A stretch of DNA of 64,000 nucleotides from Salinibacter ruber DSM 13855 (GTDB lineage Bacteria; Bacteroidota; Rhodothermia; Rhodothermales; Salinibacteraceae): positions 3,487,824 through 3,551,823 of the forward strand of contig NC_007677.1 of assembly GCF_000013045.1 (NCBI RefSeq), read 5' to 3'. Below the pieces are notes generated by a model that was given only the letters and a program-made list of their open reading frames with translations, had not been told where the DNA came from and made no database searches. Below are positions 8,602 through 17,786 of this stretch, one piece after another. Position 1 is the stretch's first letter; every line of letters starts with the position of its first letter. Made by a program: the position numbers and the translations under genes.

Positions 8602-9345
8602 ATGAGTGACGCCCCCCATCTTTTGCTTGTCGAGGACGAGCCCGACGTCGCCTCGTTCGTGCAGCAGGGGCTCAACGAAGAGGGGTACGAGGTGAGCTGG
8701 GTCGAGGCCGGCCGGCGTGGGCTCGACTACGCCCGGCAGGGCGGCATCGACCTCGTGCTGCTGGACATCCGTCTCCCCGATCTGTCCGGGCTGGAGGTGT
8801 GCGAGCGCCTGCGCCTGCACCGCCCCGAGCTGCCGATCCTGATGCTCACCGCCCTCGACGCCGTGGAGGACCGGGTGCGGGGCCTCCGGGCCGGGGCGGA
8901 CGACTACCTCCCCAAGCCGTTTGCCTTCGACGAGCTTCTGGCGCGCATCGAGGCCCTCCTGCGCCGCGTGGACCGGCCCTCGGAGCCGGGGCGGGTGGAG
9001 GACGGGCCGCTCGTGCTCGACCCGGCGGCCCGCACCTGCACCTTCGACGGCGAAGAAGTCGACCTTACGCCCACCGAGTTCGACCTGTTGGCCTTCCTCA
9101 TGGCCCGCCACGGCCAGGCGTTGAGCCGCGACACGATCCACCAGGAGGTGTGGGGGCATGATTTCGATCGCGGGACGAACCTGATCGACGTGTACGTGAA
9201 CTACGTCCGCCGCAAGCTCGACGAGGTTGGCTGCGAGGCGCCCATTGAAACCGTACGGGGCATCGGCTACCGGTACACCGCCTGCTCAGAGGCAGACGCC
9301 TCCGCCGACGACCGCTCCTCCCCCACCGATTCCGCGAGCTCGTGA
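8602..9345 (+). CDS. OmpR/PhoB-family response regulator of the efflux locus
   Basis: A 247-residue DNA-binding response regulator. ATG 8602 begins the receiver domain at once (MSDAPHLLLVEDEPD); the open frame runs further upstream, but that stretch is Arg/Pro/His-rich and non-coding in character. The receiver has the acidic pair E11/D12, phospho-acceptor D55 (in LVLLDIRLPD) and the K of LPKPF. The C-terminal winged helix reads LTPTEFDLLAFLMARHGQAL and ends with ETVRGIGYRY. It overlaps the kinase gene by one base (TGATG), showing translational coupling. By position it resembles CzcR/CusR and probably activates the pump operon when metal is sensed. Confidence 0.92.
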   Translation: MSDAPHLLLVEDEPDVASFVQQGLNEEGYEVSWVEAGRRGLDYARQGGIDLVLLDIRLPDLSGLEVCERLRLHRPELPILMLTALDAVEDRVRGLRAGADDYLPKPFAFDELLARIEALLRRVDRPSEPGRVEDGPLVLDPAARTCTFDGEEVDLTPTEFDLLAFLMARHGQALSRDTIHQEVWGHDFDRGTNLIDVYVNYVRRKLDEVGCEAPIETVRGIGYRYTACSEADASADDRSSPTDSASS

Positions 9346-10850
9346 TGACGGCCTTCCCCTCCCGGCCCGGTTCCCCTGACGCACCGCCAGACGAACGCCC
9401 GTCCTTTCGGCGGCGCCTGCTGATGCGGATCGGCCCCGCGGTCGTGCTCGCCCTCGGCGTGCTGGCCGCCATCGCCTGGGGCGGGGCCTACCTGACCGTC
9501 CACCAGAGCGCGACCGACGCACTGGCGACGGAGGTGAATGAGATGCGCGCCGACGTGGGCGGTCAGGACACACTGGACCTGTCCCGGTACGCGTGGGACG
9601 AGGCCCACCACCGCCTGGCAGTCGACCGGGTCGACCCCATTTTCGTGCAGGTCTTCACGCCGGACGGCCGCCTCGTGCGCCGGTCGGCCAACATCGACTC
9701 GCTTCCCGTACGCGTTCCGGCCCGGCGCCGGCCGGTTCATGCGGAGGGGATCTGGCCCTCCCTCCATACCTTCACGCTGGGCGGCCGCTCGTTCTACTAC
9801 CGCACCCGGCCCCTGCGGGCCTCCTCCGGCGGCCGACTGGGCTTCGTTCAGGTCGCCCGTCTCGTGCCCGAGCACCGCTCCCTGCTGTGGGGCTTCGGGG
9901 CGGCACTGGGCGGCCTCTGGCTGCTGCTGTCGGGCGGGCTGATGGGCCTCGTGGCCTGGGCCGCCGGGCGCGTGCTCCGCCCGCTCCGCTCCATCACCGA
10001 GGTGGCCCGGTCGGTGACCTCCGCGGAGCTAGAGGAGCGAGTCGACATCCCGCCCACCGCCGACCGCGAGACCGCGACGCTGGGCCGCGCCTTCAATGCC
10101 CTGCTCGACCGGATCGAGGAGCACGTGGCGGCCCTGCGGGGATTTACCGCCAACGCGGCCCACGAGCTGCAAACCCCCCTCACCGCCCTTCAGGGCCACG
10201 TCGAGCTGGCCCTGCGCCGCGAGCGCACCCCGGAGAGCTACCGCGAGACCCTTCGCCTCCTGGACCGCAAACTCGGGGGGCTGGTGCGGACGCTCCGCGC
10301 CCTGCTAACGCTGACCCGCCTCGATCGGGAGGGCGCCTTCGAGCGAAGCCTCGTGGACCTGTCCGCCCTCGCCGCCGACGAGGCGGATGCGGTGCAGCCC
10401 GCGGCCGACAAGAAAGGACTTGCCCTCACGGTCGACGCCGATGCGTCCGTCCGCGCCTCCGGGCAGCCAGCCCTGCTCCGGAAGGCGGTCCGGAATCTTC
10501 TCGACAACGCCGTCAAGTACACCCGCGAGGGAGGCGTCCGCGTCGATGTCGGGACGACCGCGGACGGGCAGGCGCGCCTCACCTGCACCGACACGGGGGT
10601 GGGCATGTCCGACGAGGAGTGCGCCACGGCGACGGAGCGCTTCTACCGGGGCACCGAGGCCGGCCGCATGGCTCAGGGAAGCGGGCTCGGCCTCTCGCTC
10701 ATCCGCCGCATCGTGGAGGAGCACGACGGCGAGCTGCGGCTCGACTCCACCCCAGGGGAGGGCACTCGGGTCACCATCATTCTTCCAGCGCCCTCGTCGT
10801 CCGTCCCCTCCCTTGAGCCTGAGCACAAGCAGGTGCCCGACGTCGCGTAG
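9345..10850 (+). CDS. Membrane sensor histidine kinase of the efflux locus
   Basis: A 501-residue CusS/CzcS-like kinase starting at ATG 9345 inside the regulator stop. Two transmembrane helices (about 28-52 and 180-207) enclose a periplasmic sensor domain of about 125 residues that includes a His pair (H88-H89). A HAMP linker follows (WAAGRVLRPLRSI), then the dimerisation helix with phospho-acceptor H273 in NAAHELQTPLTALQ. The ATPase domain has an N box (LRKAVRNLLDNAVKYT), G1 box (DTGVGMS), F box (ERFYRG) and G2 box (GSGLGLSLIRRIVEEH). It would phosphorylate the adjacent regulator. Metal sensing is inferred from the neighbourhood. Confidence 0.92.
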   Translation: MTAFPSRPGSPDAPPDERPSFRRRLLMRIGPAVVLALGVLAAIAWGGAYLTVHQSATDALATEVNEMRADVGGQDTLDLSRYAWDEAHHRLAVDRVDPIFVQVFTPDGRLVRRSANIDSLPVRVPARRRPVHAEGIWPSLHTFTLGGRSFYYRTRPLRASSGGRLGFVQVARLVPEHRSLLWGFGAALGGLWLLLSGGLMGLVAWAAGRVLRPLRSITEVARSVTSAELEERVDIPPTADRETATLGRAFNALLDRIEEHVAALRGFTANAAHELQTPLTALQGHVELALRRERTPESYRETLRLLDRKLGGLVRTLRALLTLTRLDREGAFERSLVDLSALAADEADAVQPAADKKGLALTVDADASVRASGQPALLRKAVRNLLDNAVKYTREGGVRVDVGTTADGQARLTCTDTGVGMSDEECATATERFYRGTEAGRMAQGSGLGLSLIRRIVEEHDGELRLDSTPGEGTRVTIILPAPSSSVPSLEPEHKQVPDVA

Positions 10851-11600
10851 CCCCTTTCCCCCAACGGCTGCGCCCGTGGCAGGGGGACGAACGTGGGGCC
10901 TGGCGCGCGGCGGCCCTTTTGGGAGAGACGGGCAGGACTCGGACGCTCCTAAACGAGGCCCCCACCTACAAAACCCTCCCGGTCGGTTCGGCGGACACAC
11001 CTGCCCAGTTCCTTTCACTTCTCCGTTTCCACTCGCAGAATTCCATCCCGGCTTCCGGCCGGGACGGGGCCCCGCGGTTCACGAAACCCTTTTCTCAGAG
11101 ACGGGGCGATCCGTGCGCGTTCCTGGCCCTCGGCGCCCCGACGCCGGACGAGACACGCCGCCACATAGAAAACGCCCGGCACCCCCACCAGAGGGCCGGG
11201 CGTCGGCGCTTCAGGGCGCCGTTGGGAGAGATGACTGCAATACGAGTCCCACCAGGAACTCGAAGTGCGCCTCAAAGACACGCCTGTACCCGCAACCCTA
11301 ACGTCGCCCGCCCCTGCTTCAGACACTCTTCACTTTGGGGGCCTCAGCGTCGGAGACTCGCGGCTCCGGGTCGGGCGTTCCCACACCGAAAGCATGGGGG
11401 AGCCGGCGGGGACGGCCTCGGCGCACTTCCCTCCATTCGCGTGGACGAGGGGCCGTCCCCCAGCGCCCGTCGGCCCTGCGGGGTCCCACGACGCGGAGGA
11501 GGGCTGGCCGCGCCCCTTCAATGCGTCTTTTATAAACGATGCCGTCACGGTGCTCCGCACACGTTTAATACGCGTCCGCTGCCCGACGATAACTCCATTC
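10851..11600. other. 750-base non-coding gap upstream of the GAF chemoreceptor
   Basis: No gene with acceptable composition is seen. The chemoreceptor frame is open from 11265, but its first 112 codons read low-complexity Pro/Arg/Ser sequence with no domain. The gap contains a strong inverted repeat at 11173-11202 and an A/T-richer stretch (about 11528-11600) where the chemoreceptor promoter probably lies. Confidence 0.5.
11173..11202 (-). terminator. GC-rich hairpin with U tract on the minus strand
   Basis: CGCCCGGC (11173-11180) pairs perfectly with GCCGGGCG (11195-11202). On the minus strand the stem is followed by GTTTTC, the shape of an intrinsic terminator. No minus-strand gene is visible that would need it, so it may block antisense transcription or be a relic. 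Confidence 0.45.
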
Positions 11601-13325
11601 ATGCCCGATTTTTGTAACAAAGACGTTTTTCTTATGTGTTCGTTCGCCGACGACACCTCCAAGGCCGAACGGTCCGCGCCAGCGTCCTCCCCGCAGCCGT
11701 CCGCCGACGGCCCAACGCCGTCTCCCGCCCGACGCATATTTGTTGCCTTCGGGGCGGCCATGCTGACCGCCAGCGCCGGGGTCGCGGGGGCCTTCGCACT
11801 GTCATCGGTCTGGATCAGCGCATTCGTTCTCGGCACGTGTGGACTGCTCGCGACCGGAATTGCGAGCCACGTTGCGTGGCGGGTGGGCCGGTCCGTCCAC
11901 CGCGTCCGGCATACCGTGGAGGCCCATCCGGCCGAGGGCCGGGGCACATCGCAATCGTCCCGCCCGGATGACTTTTTCGGGGACCTTCCTGCCCGCCTCC
12001 GCACCCTAACCGACGAGGTGGAGCGGAGGGGCGCGCACATGGACGCCCTCGGACAGATGATGACGCGTACGAGCACGGAGGCGGAGGTGCACGCGGCGTT
12101 CCGTACGTTCCTAGAAGAGGTGCGCAACGTGACCCAGGCCCAGTACGCGGCCCTCAGCATCTTCGACGAGAACGGCGAGATCGTGGAGTTCTTCACGCTC
12201 GGCCTGACGGACGAGCAGGAGGCGGCCATCGACCATCCCCCGGAGGGAGAGGGCCTGCTCGGATACATTCCCGAGCAACAGGTCACGCTGCGGCTCGACG
12301 ACATGACCACCCACAGCGAGTCGGTCGGCTTTCCCGACGGGCACCCGCCCATGCAGTCGCTGCTGGCGGCGCCCATCACGTATCAGGACCAGGCGCTCGG
12401 CAACCTCTACCTGTCGGACAAGGAGGAGGTTACGACCTTCGACGCGGCCGACGAGCGGTTCGTCGAGGCGGCCGCGGAAGCGGCGGCCGTCCTCATCAAC
12501 GAGCGGCAGTCGCGGCGGCGCAACGAGCGCACCCGACAGACGCTCCGCCGCGAGACACGGGCCCTCGCCGACGTGCTCGGGCAACTGGCCGAGGGCGACC
12601 TGTCGGTCGACGTTCCGCAGGACAGCGACGACGAGGACCTGGCCCGCGTGTGGGCCCGACTGGACGAGACGGTGCACAGCCTCCGCACCCTCATCGGGCG
12701 CATTACCGAAGCAACCCGGGAGCTCTCCGCCACGTCCACCCAGCTGTCCAGCACGGCAGACGACATGTCGGCCGGGGCCGAAGAGCAGTCGACCCAGCTC
12801 GACGACGTCGCCGCGGCGATGGAGGAGATGTCGCGAACCATTGGCGAGAACGCCGAGACGGTCGACCGCACGTCCAAGCGTGCCGAGGCCGCCCGGGCAG
12901 CAGCCCAAGAGAACGGCGACATCATCTACCGGGCCATCGAGAAGATGGAGCAGGTCGGTGAGGTCGTCGAGCACTCCGCCGAGACGATCAACCAGCTGGG
13001 CGCCTCCAGCGAGGCAATCGGGGAGATCGTGGCGACGATCGACGACATCGCGGACCAGACGAACCTGCTCGCCCTCAACGCCGCCATCGAGCAGCAGTCC
13101 GCCACGAGCGAGCGGGTCTCCCAAAACATCAAGGAGATCTCGACGGTCACCTCGCAGACCGCCCAGGACGTGACGGAGATCGCCCAGTCCGCCGCCGACC
13201 TCAGCGACCTGTCCGGGCGGCTCGTCGCCACGACCGACCAGTTCGTCCTTGAGGGCGAGGACCAACAGGCCCCCGCGGCGTCCCCGGCCCGTGGCGACGG
13301 GGCGCCGTCCGTCTCGGCACCGTAG
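11601..13325 (+). CDS. GAF-domain chemoreceptor with shortened signalling hairpin
   Basis: A 574-residue methyl-accepting protein from ATG 11601 (ATG 11634 is also possible). Two transmembrane helices (about 45-67 and 69-92) have almost no periplasmic loop, so sensing must be cytoplasmic or within the membrane. A GAF domain spans about 145-305, a HAMP-like segment follows near 320-370, then the MCP signalling domain. The descending helix is intact to DQTNLLALNAAIE (residues 485-497), but the next residues are QQSATSERVSQNIKEIS, which belong far up the return helix. The usual AARAGEQGRGFAVVADEVR segment and about 80 residues in all are missing, in frame. Function in CheA control is therefore doubtful or altered. 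Confidence 0.88.
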   Translation: MPDFCNKDVFLMCSFADDTSKAERSAPASSPQPSADGPTPSPARRIFVAFGAAMLTASAGVAGAFALSSVWISAFVLGTCGLLATGIASHVAWRVGRSVHRVRHTVEAHPAEGRGTSQSSRPDDFFGDLPARLRTLTDEVERRGAHMDALGQMMTRTSTEAEVHAAFRTFLEEVRNVTQAQYAALSIFDENGEIVEFFTLGLTDEQEAAIDHPPEGEGLLGYIPEQQVTLRLDDMTTHSESVGFPDGHPPMQSLLAAPITYQDQALGNLYLSDKEEVTTFDAADERFVEAAAEAAAVLINERQSRRRNERTRQTLRRETRALADVLGQLAEGDLSVDVPQDSDDEDLARVWARLDETVHSLRTLIGRITEATRELSATSTQLSSTADDMSAGAEEQSTQLDDVAAAMEEMSRTIGENAETVDRTSKRAEAARAAAQENGDIIYRAIEKMEQVGEVVEHSAETINQLGASSEAIGEIVATIDDIADQTNLLALNAAIEQQSATSERVSQNIKEISTVTSQTAQDVTEIAQSAADLSDLSGRLVATTDQFVLEGEDQQAPAASPARGDGAPSVSAP

Positions 13326-13366
13326 GACTCGCTTCTCAATGAAGCCCGCGGCGCAGGGCCGGTCCC

Positions 13367-13407
13367 AAAAAACGCCGCCGCCCTCCGGACCCCGGACGAC
13401 GACGGCG
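13367..13407 (-). terminator. Intrinsic terminator of clpB
   Basis: Read on the minus strand, an outer stem (13400-13407 with 13373-13380, 7 of 8 pairs) and a perfect inner stem TCCGG/CCGGA (13384-13388 and 13392-13396) form one hairpin followed by six U residues (13372-13367). It lies 36 bases past the clpB stop and also separates clpB from the convergent chemoreceptor gene. Confidence 0.75.
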
Positions 13408-13443
13408 CAGCTGTTCCGCCTCTTGCATTCCAGGCCTCGTGGG

Positions 13444-16134
13444 TTAGGCGTCAACGGCCGCGGCCCCGTCCCCGCCGGTCGCGGCGGCGTCGGCGGCCTG
13501 CTCGGCCCCCGCCGGTGCCACGGCCTCGAACGTGAGGCCCTCCTCGTCGTCGGCCCGCTCGATGCGGACGTGGTCGCCGTCGGCGATCGTGCCGTCGAGC
13601 AGCGCCTGCGAGAGGCCGTTCGACACGTGCCGCTTCATCACGCGCTTCAGCGGGCGGGCGCCGAAGGCCGGGTCGTAGCCGCGGTCGGCGAGCCAGTCCT
13701 TCGCGTCGTCGGACAGCTCGAGCGACAGGTCGTGGTTCTTGTCCGCGATCTGCTGGACACGCCCGAACTGGATCTCGACGATCTCGCGGATGTGCTCGCG
13801 GCTAAGCGAGCGGAACATCACGATGTCGTCGATCCGGTTCAGGAATTCGGGCTTCACCTGGCGGCGCAGCATCTTGAGGACCTCCTCCTCAAGCTCCTGA
13901 TGCTCGCGCTCCGAGAGGTACCCGCCCTCCACCTCGTCCATCCGCTCCGAGATCACGTCGGAGCCCATGTTCGAGGTCATGATGATGATCGTGTTCGTGA
14001 AGTCGACCGTGCGCCCCTGGTTGTCGGTCAGGCGCCCGTCGTCGAGCACCTGCAGGAGCACGTTGAAGATCTCGGGGTGCGCCTTCTCGATCTCGTCGAG
14101 GAGCACCACGGAGTAGGGCTTGCGCCGGACCGCCTCGGTAAGCTGGCCGCCCTCCTCGTAGCCGACGTAGCCGGGGGCCGCGCCGATAAGGCGGCTGGCC
14201 GTGTGGCGCTCCTGGTACTCGCTCATGTCGATGCGCACCATCGCGTCCTCGTCGTCGAAGAGGAACGTGGCGAGCGTCTTCGCCAGTTCCGTCTTCCCCA
14301 CGCCGGTGGTGCCCAGGAAGATGAACGAACCGATCGGCTGATCGCCCTCCTGCATGCCGGTGCGCCCCCGGCGGACGGCGTTGGAGACGACCTCGATGGC
14401 CTCGTCCTGGCCGACCACGCGCTCCGACAGCTCCTCTTCCATGCGGAGGAGCTTCGCGCGCTCGCTCTCCAGCATCTTCGACACCGGAATGCCGGTCCAG
14501 TTGGAGACGATCTCGGCGATGTCCTCGCCGTCGACCTCCTCCTTCAGCAGCGCGCCGTCCTCCTGGATCTCTTCGAGCTTCTGGTTGGCCGCCTCGGCCT
14601 CCTCCTTCAGGTCCGGAATTTCGCCGTACTGAATTTCGGCGACCGCGTCGTACTTGCCCTCCCGCTCCAGGTTTTCGGCCTTCACGCGGAGCTCATCGAT
14701 GCGCTCCTTCGCGGAGCGAACCGTCTGGATCAGGTCCTTCTCCTCCGTCCAGCGGGCCTTCAGCTCGTCGCGCTCGTCCTCGAGGTCGGCGATCTTCCGG
14801 TCGATCTCGTCGAGCTTCTCGGCCTGGTCCCCCTCGTCGCGCTTCACGGCCTCGCGCTCAATTTCGAGCTGCCGGATCTCCCGCTCCAACTGGTCGAGGT
14901 CCGCGGGCATCGAGTCGATCTCCATGCGGAGGCGGGCGGCCGACTCGTCGATCAGGTCGATCGCCTTGTCCGGCAGCTGCCGGTCGGTGATATAGCGCTC
15001 GCTGAGGTCGGCGGCGTTGATGAGCGCGCTGTCGTTGATGCGCACGCCGTGGTGCACCTCGTAGCGTTCCTTGAGGCCGCGCAGGATCGAGACCGTGTCC
15101 TCCACGCTCGGCTCTTCTACGAGCACCTTCTGGAAGCGGCGCTCCAGGGCCCGATCGTCCTCGATGTGCTTGCGAAATTCGTCGAGCGTGGTCGCGCCGA
15201 TGGCACGCAGCTCCCCGCGGGCGAGAGCGGGCTTCAGAATGTTGGCCGCGTCCATGGCGCCCTCCGACGCCCCGGCCCCCACGAGCGTGTGCAGCTCGTC
15301 GATGAAGAGGACGATCTCGCCGTCGGACTCGGACACCTCGTTGACGACCGCCTTGAGCCGGTCCTCAAACTCCCCCCGGTACTTGGAGCCGGCCAGAAGC
15401 GCCCCCATGTCGAGCGCCACAATGCGCTTCGACTGCATCGACTCCGGCACGTCGCCCTGCACGATGCGCGTGGCGATGCCCTCGGCGATGGCCGTCTTGC
15501 CGACGCCGGCCTCGCCCACGAGCACCGGGTTGTTCTTGGTGCGGCGGCTCAGAATCTGCAGCACGCGGCGGATCTCCTGCTCGCGCCCGATCACCGGGTC
15601 GATGTCGCCCTCGCGGGCCATCGCGTTCAGGTCCTGGGCGAAGCGGTCGAGCGCCTCGTAGCGACTCTCGGCGTGGGGGTCGTCGGCGCCCTGCCCGCCG
15701 CGCACGTCCTCCAGCGCCTCCATGACGTGCTCCTTCGAGCCGCCCTGGGCGCGAAGGGCCTGTCCGATCTCGTTCTGGCCCTCGACGAGGCCGATGAGGA
15801 GGTGCTCGGTCGAGACGTACTCGTCGTCCATCACGTCCGCCTCGGCGCGGGCGCGGTCGAACACCTTCTTCAGCTCCTCCCCCACATACTGGTCGCCAGC
15901 ACTCGCGCCCGTCACCGTGGGCAACGACTCTAGGGCCGCCTCCACCTCCGTGCGGAGGCGATCGAGGCTCACCCCCACACGCCGCAGGATCGACACGGCC
16001 ACGCTGTCGGGGTCGCTCAGGAAGGCCTCCAGCAGGTGCGGCGGCTCAATGCCCTGGTGGTTCTTGGAGGCCGCCAGCTCCATCGCCTTCTGCACGGCCT
16101 CCTGGGCCTTGACGGTAAATTTTTGCAGGTTCAT
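13444..16134 (-). CDS. clpB: Chaperone ClpB (Hsp100 disaggregase)
   Basis: An 896-residue AAA+ disaggregase that works with DnaK/DnaJ/GrpE to rescue aggregated proteins in the cytoplasm. Domains in order: N-terminal Clp repeat pair (about 1-145, start [20 protein letters not shown]), first AAA+ module with Walker [10 protein letters not shown], a coiled-coil middle domain (about 400-530, long Glu/Arg/Lys heptads) that marks ClpB rather than ClpA/ClpC, and a second AAA+ module with Walker [12 protein letters not shown]-terminal Ala/Gly/Asp-rich tail of about 25 residues extends past the usual end. Expression is probably heat- or salt-stress controlled; a perfect inverted repeat lies about 160 bases upstream, between this gene and the divergent phasin gene. 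Confidence 0.97.
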   Translation of the reverse strand: MNLQKFTVKAQEAVQKAMELAASKNHQGIEPPHLLEAFLSDPDSVAVSILRRVGVSLDRLRTEVEAALESLPTVTGASAGDQYVGEELKKVFDRARAEADVMDDEYVSTEHLLIGLVEGQNEIGQALRAQGGSKEHVMEALEDVRGGQGADDPHAESRYEALDRFAQDLNAMAREGDIDPVIGREQEIRRVLQILSRRTKNNPVLVGEAGVGKTAIAEGIATRIVQGDVPESMQSKRIVALDMGALLAGSKYRGEFEDRLKAVVNEVSESDGEIVLFIDELHTLVGAGASEGAMDAANILKPALARGELRAIGATTLDEFRKHIEDDRALERRFQKVLVEEPSVEDTVSILRGLKERYEVHHGVRINDSALINAADLSERYITDRQLPDKAIDLIDESAARLRMEIDSMPADLDQLEREIRQLEIEREAVKRDEGDQAEKLDEIDRKIADLEDERDELKARWTEEKDLIQTVRSAKERIDELRVKAENLEREGKYDAVAEIQYGEIPDLKEEAEAANQKLEEIQEDGALLKEEVDGEDIAEIVSNWTGIPVSKMLESERAKLLRMEEELSERVVGQDEAIEVVSNAVRRGRTGMQEGDQPIGSFIFLGTTGVGKTELAKTLATFLFDDEDAMVRIDMSEYQERHTASRLIGAAPGYVGYEEGGQLTEAVRRKPYSVVLLDEIEKAHPEIFNVLLQVLDDGRLTDNQGRTVDFTNTIIIMTSNMGSDVISERMDEVEGGYLSEREHQELEEEVLKMLRRQVKPEFLNRIDDIVMFRSLSREHIREIVEIQFGRVQQIADKNHDLSLELSDDAKDWLADRGYDPAFGARPLKRVMKRHVSNGLSQALLDGTIADGDHVRIERADDEEGLTFEAVAPAGAEQAADAAATGGDGAAAVDA

Positions 16135-16294
16135 AAGTCAATCTTGGGGTTGGTCAAACGGCAATGGGAGTGCGGCGCGGCCCTCGGCCCAAGCGGGCGT
16201 CCCTGGACGAGCCTCCACGCTATGCATCCCGTGTAATAGACGAAAAGTGTACCAGCCGGCAGTGATCTGACAGGATGACAGAGAGTTGTTTGGT

Positions 16295-16340
16295 CCGTGA
16301 TGCGTGAAGCATGAGGAGGAAAAAACGTCACGCATCACGG
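16295..16340. promoter_or_regulatory. Perfect 13-bp inverted repeat upstream of clpB
   Basis: CCGTGATGCGTGA (16295-16307) and TCACGCATCACGG (16328-16340) are exact reverse complements with a 20-base purine-rich spacer. Just beyond, TTCACGC repeats half of the motif. It could be a regulator-binding site or a transcript hairpin in the clpB leader. Confidence 0.55.
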
Positions 16341-16448
16341 TTCACGCTTCTGCCAGTGTGCGGAGCGTTCTGCCATCCCGCAATATCCCCATTCAATTCG
16401 TGCCGCGTTTCATTCCAGCCCGGAACCAATGACGCGCTGCGTTATTAC

Positions 16449-16456
16449 TATATTTG
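16449..16456 (+). promoter_or_regulatory. Bacteroidota-type -7 box TATATTTG
   Basis: TATATTTG matches the TAnnTTTG box known for Bacteroidota primary sigma factor promoters and lies 67 bases before the phasin start. I found no clear -33 TTTG at the right distance, so confidence is limited. Confidence 0.4.
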
Positions 16457-16523
16457 CAGTGTCTCACACATTGCAATTGTGCTTTCCTCGCAGGCCCATC
16501 CATCAACGAGTTGACGGACTGCC

Positions 16524-17183
16524 ATGACGGCCACGAACGACGAGACGCCCACGGACGACCGGAAAGGCTTCTCCTTGAAGACGCTGCCCGACGAGGTATC
16601 GGGACGGGCGCGCGAGATTTGGCTCGCCGGCCTCGGGGCGCTGGAGCGGCTCGAACAGGAGGGCGACAAGGTGTTTGAGACGCTCGTTGAGCGCGGCCGA
16701 AACTACGAGGACGCGCGCCGCGACCAGATCGAAAAGGCCACCGAGACCGTCCGCGAGCAGCAGGAAACCCTTACCGAAGACGTGACCCAGCGGCTCGACG
16801 ACGCCACGCAGTCGGTGGAGCAGGCCGTCTCGGACACCCTCAGCGGCACGCTCGGCCAGCTCGGATTGGCCAGCCGCAGTGAGGTGCGCAACCTGTCTCG
16901 GCGCGTGGGGGAGCTGTCGAAAAAGCTGGACGCCCTCTCGGAGATGCTCAACGCTCAGCAGACGGCCGTCGAGCCCCGTGTCTTTCACGTCGCGCCCAGC
17001 GACGACGGGTGGAGCATCACGGTGGAGGGGGAGGAGGCCCCCGTCGGCACCCACGACACGAAGAAGGAGGCCGTCAGCACGGCCCGTGCCACGGCCAAGG
17101 AGCAGGCGCCCAGCCAACTCGTCGTCCACAAACAGGACCGTTCGGTCCAGGAGAGCTTCTCGTACGAGGCGGACGAGGCGTAG
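16524..17183 (+). CDS. Phasin-like protein with C-terminal DUF2188 domain
   Basis: A 219-residue acidic protein. Residues about 12-140 resemble the PhaF/PhaI phasin region (REIWLAGLGALERLEQEGDKVFETLVERG, followed by a long amphipathic coiled coil), which coats polyhydroxyalkanoate granules. Residues about 150-215 form a DUF2188-like module: VFHVAPSDDGWSITVEGEEA, then a Lys/Ala helix and SQLVVHKQDRSVQESFSY. DUF2188 is normally a free-standing small protein, so this looks like a fusion. No phaC or phaB is nearby. The gene is divergent from clpB and ends at a strong terminator, so it is probably transcribed alone. Confidence 0.75.
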   Translation: MTATNDETPTDDRKGFSLKTLPDEVSGRAREIWLAGLGALERLEQEGDKVFETLVERGRNYEDARRDQIEKATETVREQQETLTEDVTQRLDDATQSVEQAVSDTLSGTLGQLGLASRSEVRNLSRRVGELSKKLDALSEMLNAQQTAVEPRVFHVAPSDDGWSITVEGEEAPVGTHDTKKEAVSTARATAKEQAPSQLVVHKQDRSVQESFSYEADEA

Positions 17184-17218
17184 CCTTCGGTTCGGCCTGA
17201 CCATCCCGTACGGCACGA

Positions 17219-17253
17219 AAGCGGCCATCCCTCCAGGGTCGGCCGCTTTTTTC
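17219..17253 (+). terminator. Intrinsic terminator of the phasin gene
   Basis: AAAGCGGCC (17219-17227) pairs perfectly with GGCCGCTTT (17242-17250) around a 14-base loop, and the T run is six long (17248-17253). It starts 36 bases after the stop codon. Confidence 0.85.
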
Positions 17254-17307
17254 GTACATGCCTCCGCCTCCACACCGCTCAATGCCATCGACGCGTCCCC
17301 CCTCCTC

Positions 17308-17673
17308 ATGCACGCCGGAAGCCTCCGCGAGAAGCTGGAGCAGTTCGACGAACAGTGGGCGCCCCGCATCATCGCGGCAGTGAACGACCAGCACGTCAAG
17401 CTCGCCAAGCTGGAGGGGCCGTTCGACTGGCACCACCACGACGGCGCGGACGAGTTTTTTCTCGTCCTCCGTGGACGGCTCGTCATCGAGTTCCGGGACG
17501 CGGACGATCGGCGGCTCGACGAGGGCGACTTCTGCGTCGTCCCGAGCGGCACCGACCACCGCCCGGTCGCCCCCGACGGGGAAGCGCACGTTCTCCTCGT
17601 GGAGCCCGCCGCCACCCGCAACACCGGGAATCTCGACACCGACCGCACGGTTGAGGATCCCGAATGGATTTGA
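17308..17673 (+). CDS. Small cupin-domain protein
   Basis: A 121-residue single-domain cupin. The frame is open far upstream, overlapping the phasin gene and its terminator, but the cupin fold begins after ATG 17308 (MHAGSLREKLEQFDEQWAPR). Motif 1 is G-x5-HxH-x4-E: GPFDWHHHDGADEFFLVLRG; motif 2 has GDFCVVPSGTDHRP. The His/Glu set would bind one metal ion. Free-standing cupins of this size include isomerases, dioxygenases and sugar-binding proteins, so the reaction cannot be named. It may share a transcript with the gene that follows 113 bases later. Confidence 0.8.
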   Translation: MHAGSLREKLEQFDEQWAPRIIAAVNDQHVKLAKLEGPFDWHHHDGADEFFLVLRGRLVIEFRDADDRRLDEGDFCVVPSGTDHRPVAPDGEAHVLLVEPAATRNTGNLDTDRTVEDPEWI

Positions 17674-17786
17674 GCCGCCGGCTCGGGTCGGGGCGGACCG
17701 CTGGGGGCGGCTCCGCGAGGCGCGCGCCGCCGCGTCTCTTCCACCGACGGCAACACGTTTTTCTTTTCCAGAGCGCCCGCCTCCTC

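Larger units (their letters stand above)
16135..16523. other. Divergent intergenic region between clpB and the phasin gene
   Basis: No gene is seen. It should hold both divergent promoters. Visible elements are a perfect 13-bp inverted repeat (16295-16340) and a TAnnTTTG-type -7 box (16449-16456). No CIRCE element (TTAGCACTC-N9-GAGTGCTAA) is present. Confidence 0.6.

Noticed and set aside
11265..11600. 112-residue N-terminal extension of the GAF chemoreceptor
   Set aside because: No domain, no signal peptide, and composition of non-coding DNA; ATG 11601 or 11634 is a better start.
13249..15933. 894-codon plus-strand frame opposite clpB
   Set aside because: It is the exact complement of clpB codons and reads repetitive Leu/Val/Arg/His sequence. 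clpB is unambiguous on the other strand.
16879..17307. N-terminal extension of the cupin gene
   Set aside because: It overlaps the phasin gene in another frame and crosses a strong terminator.
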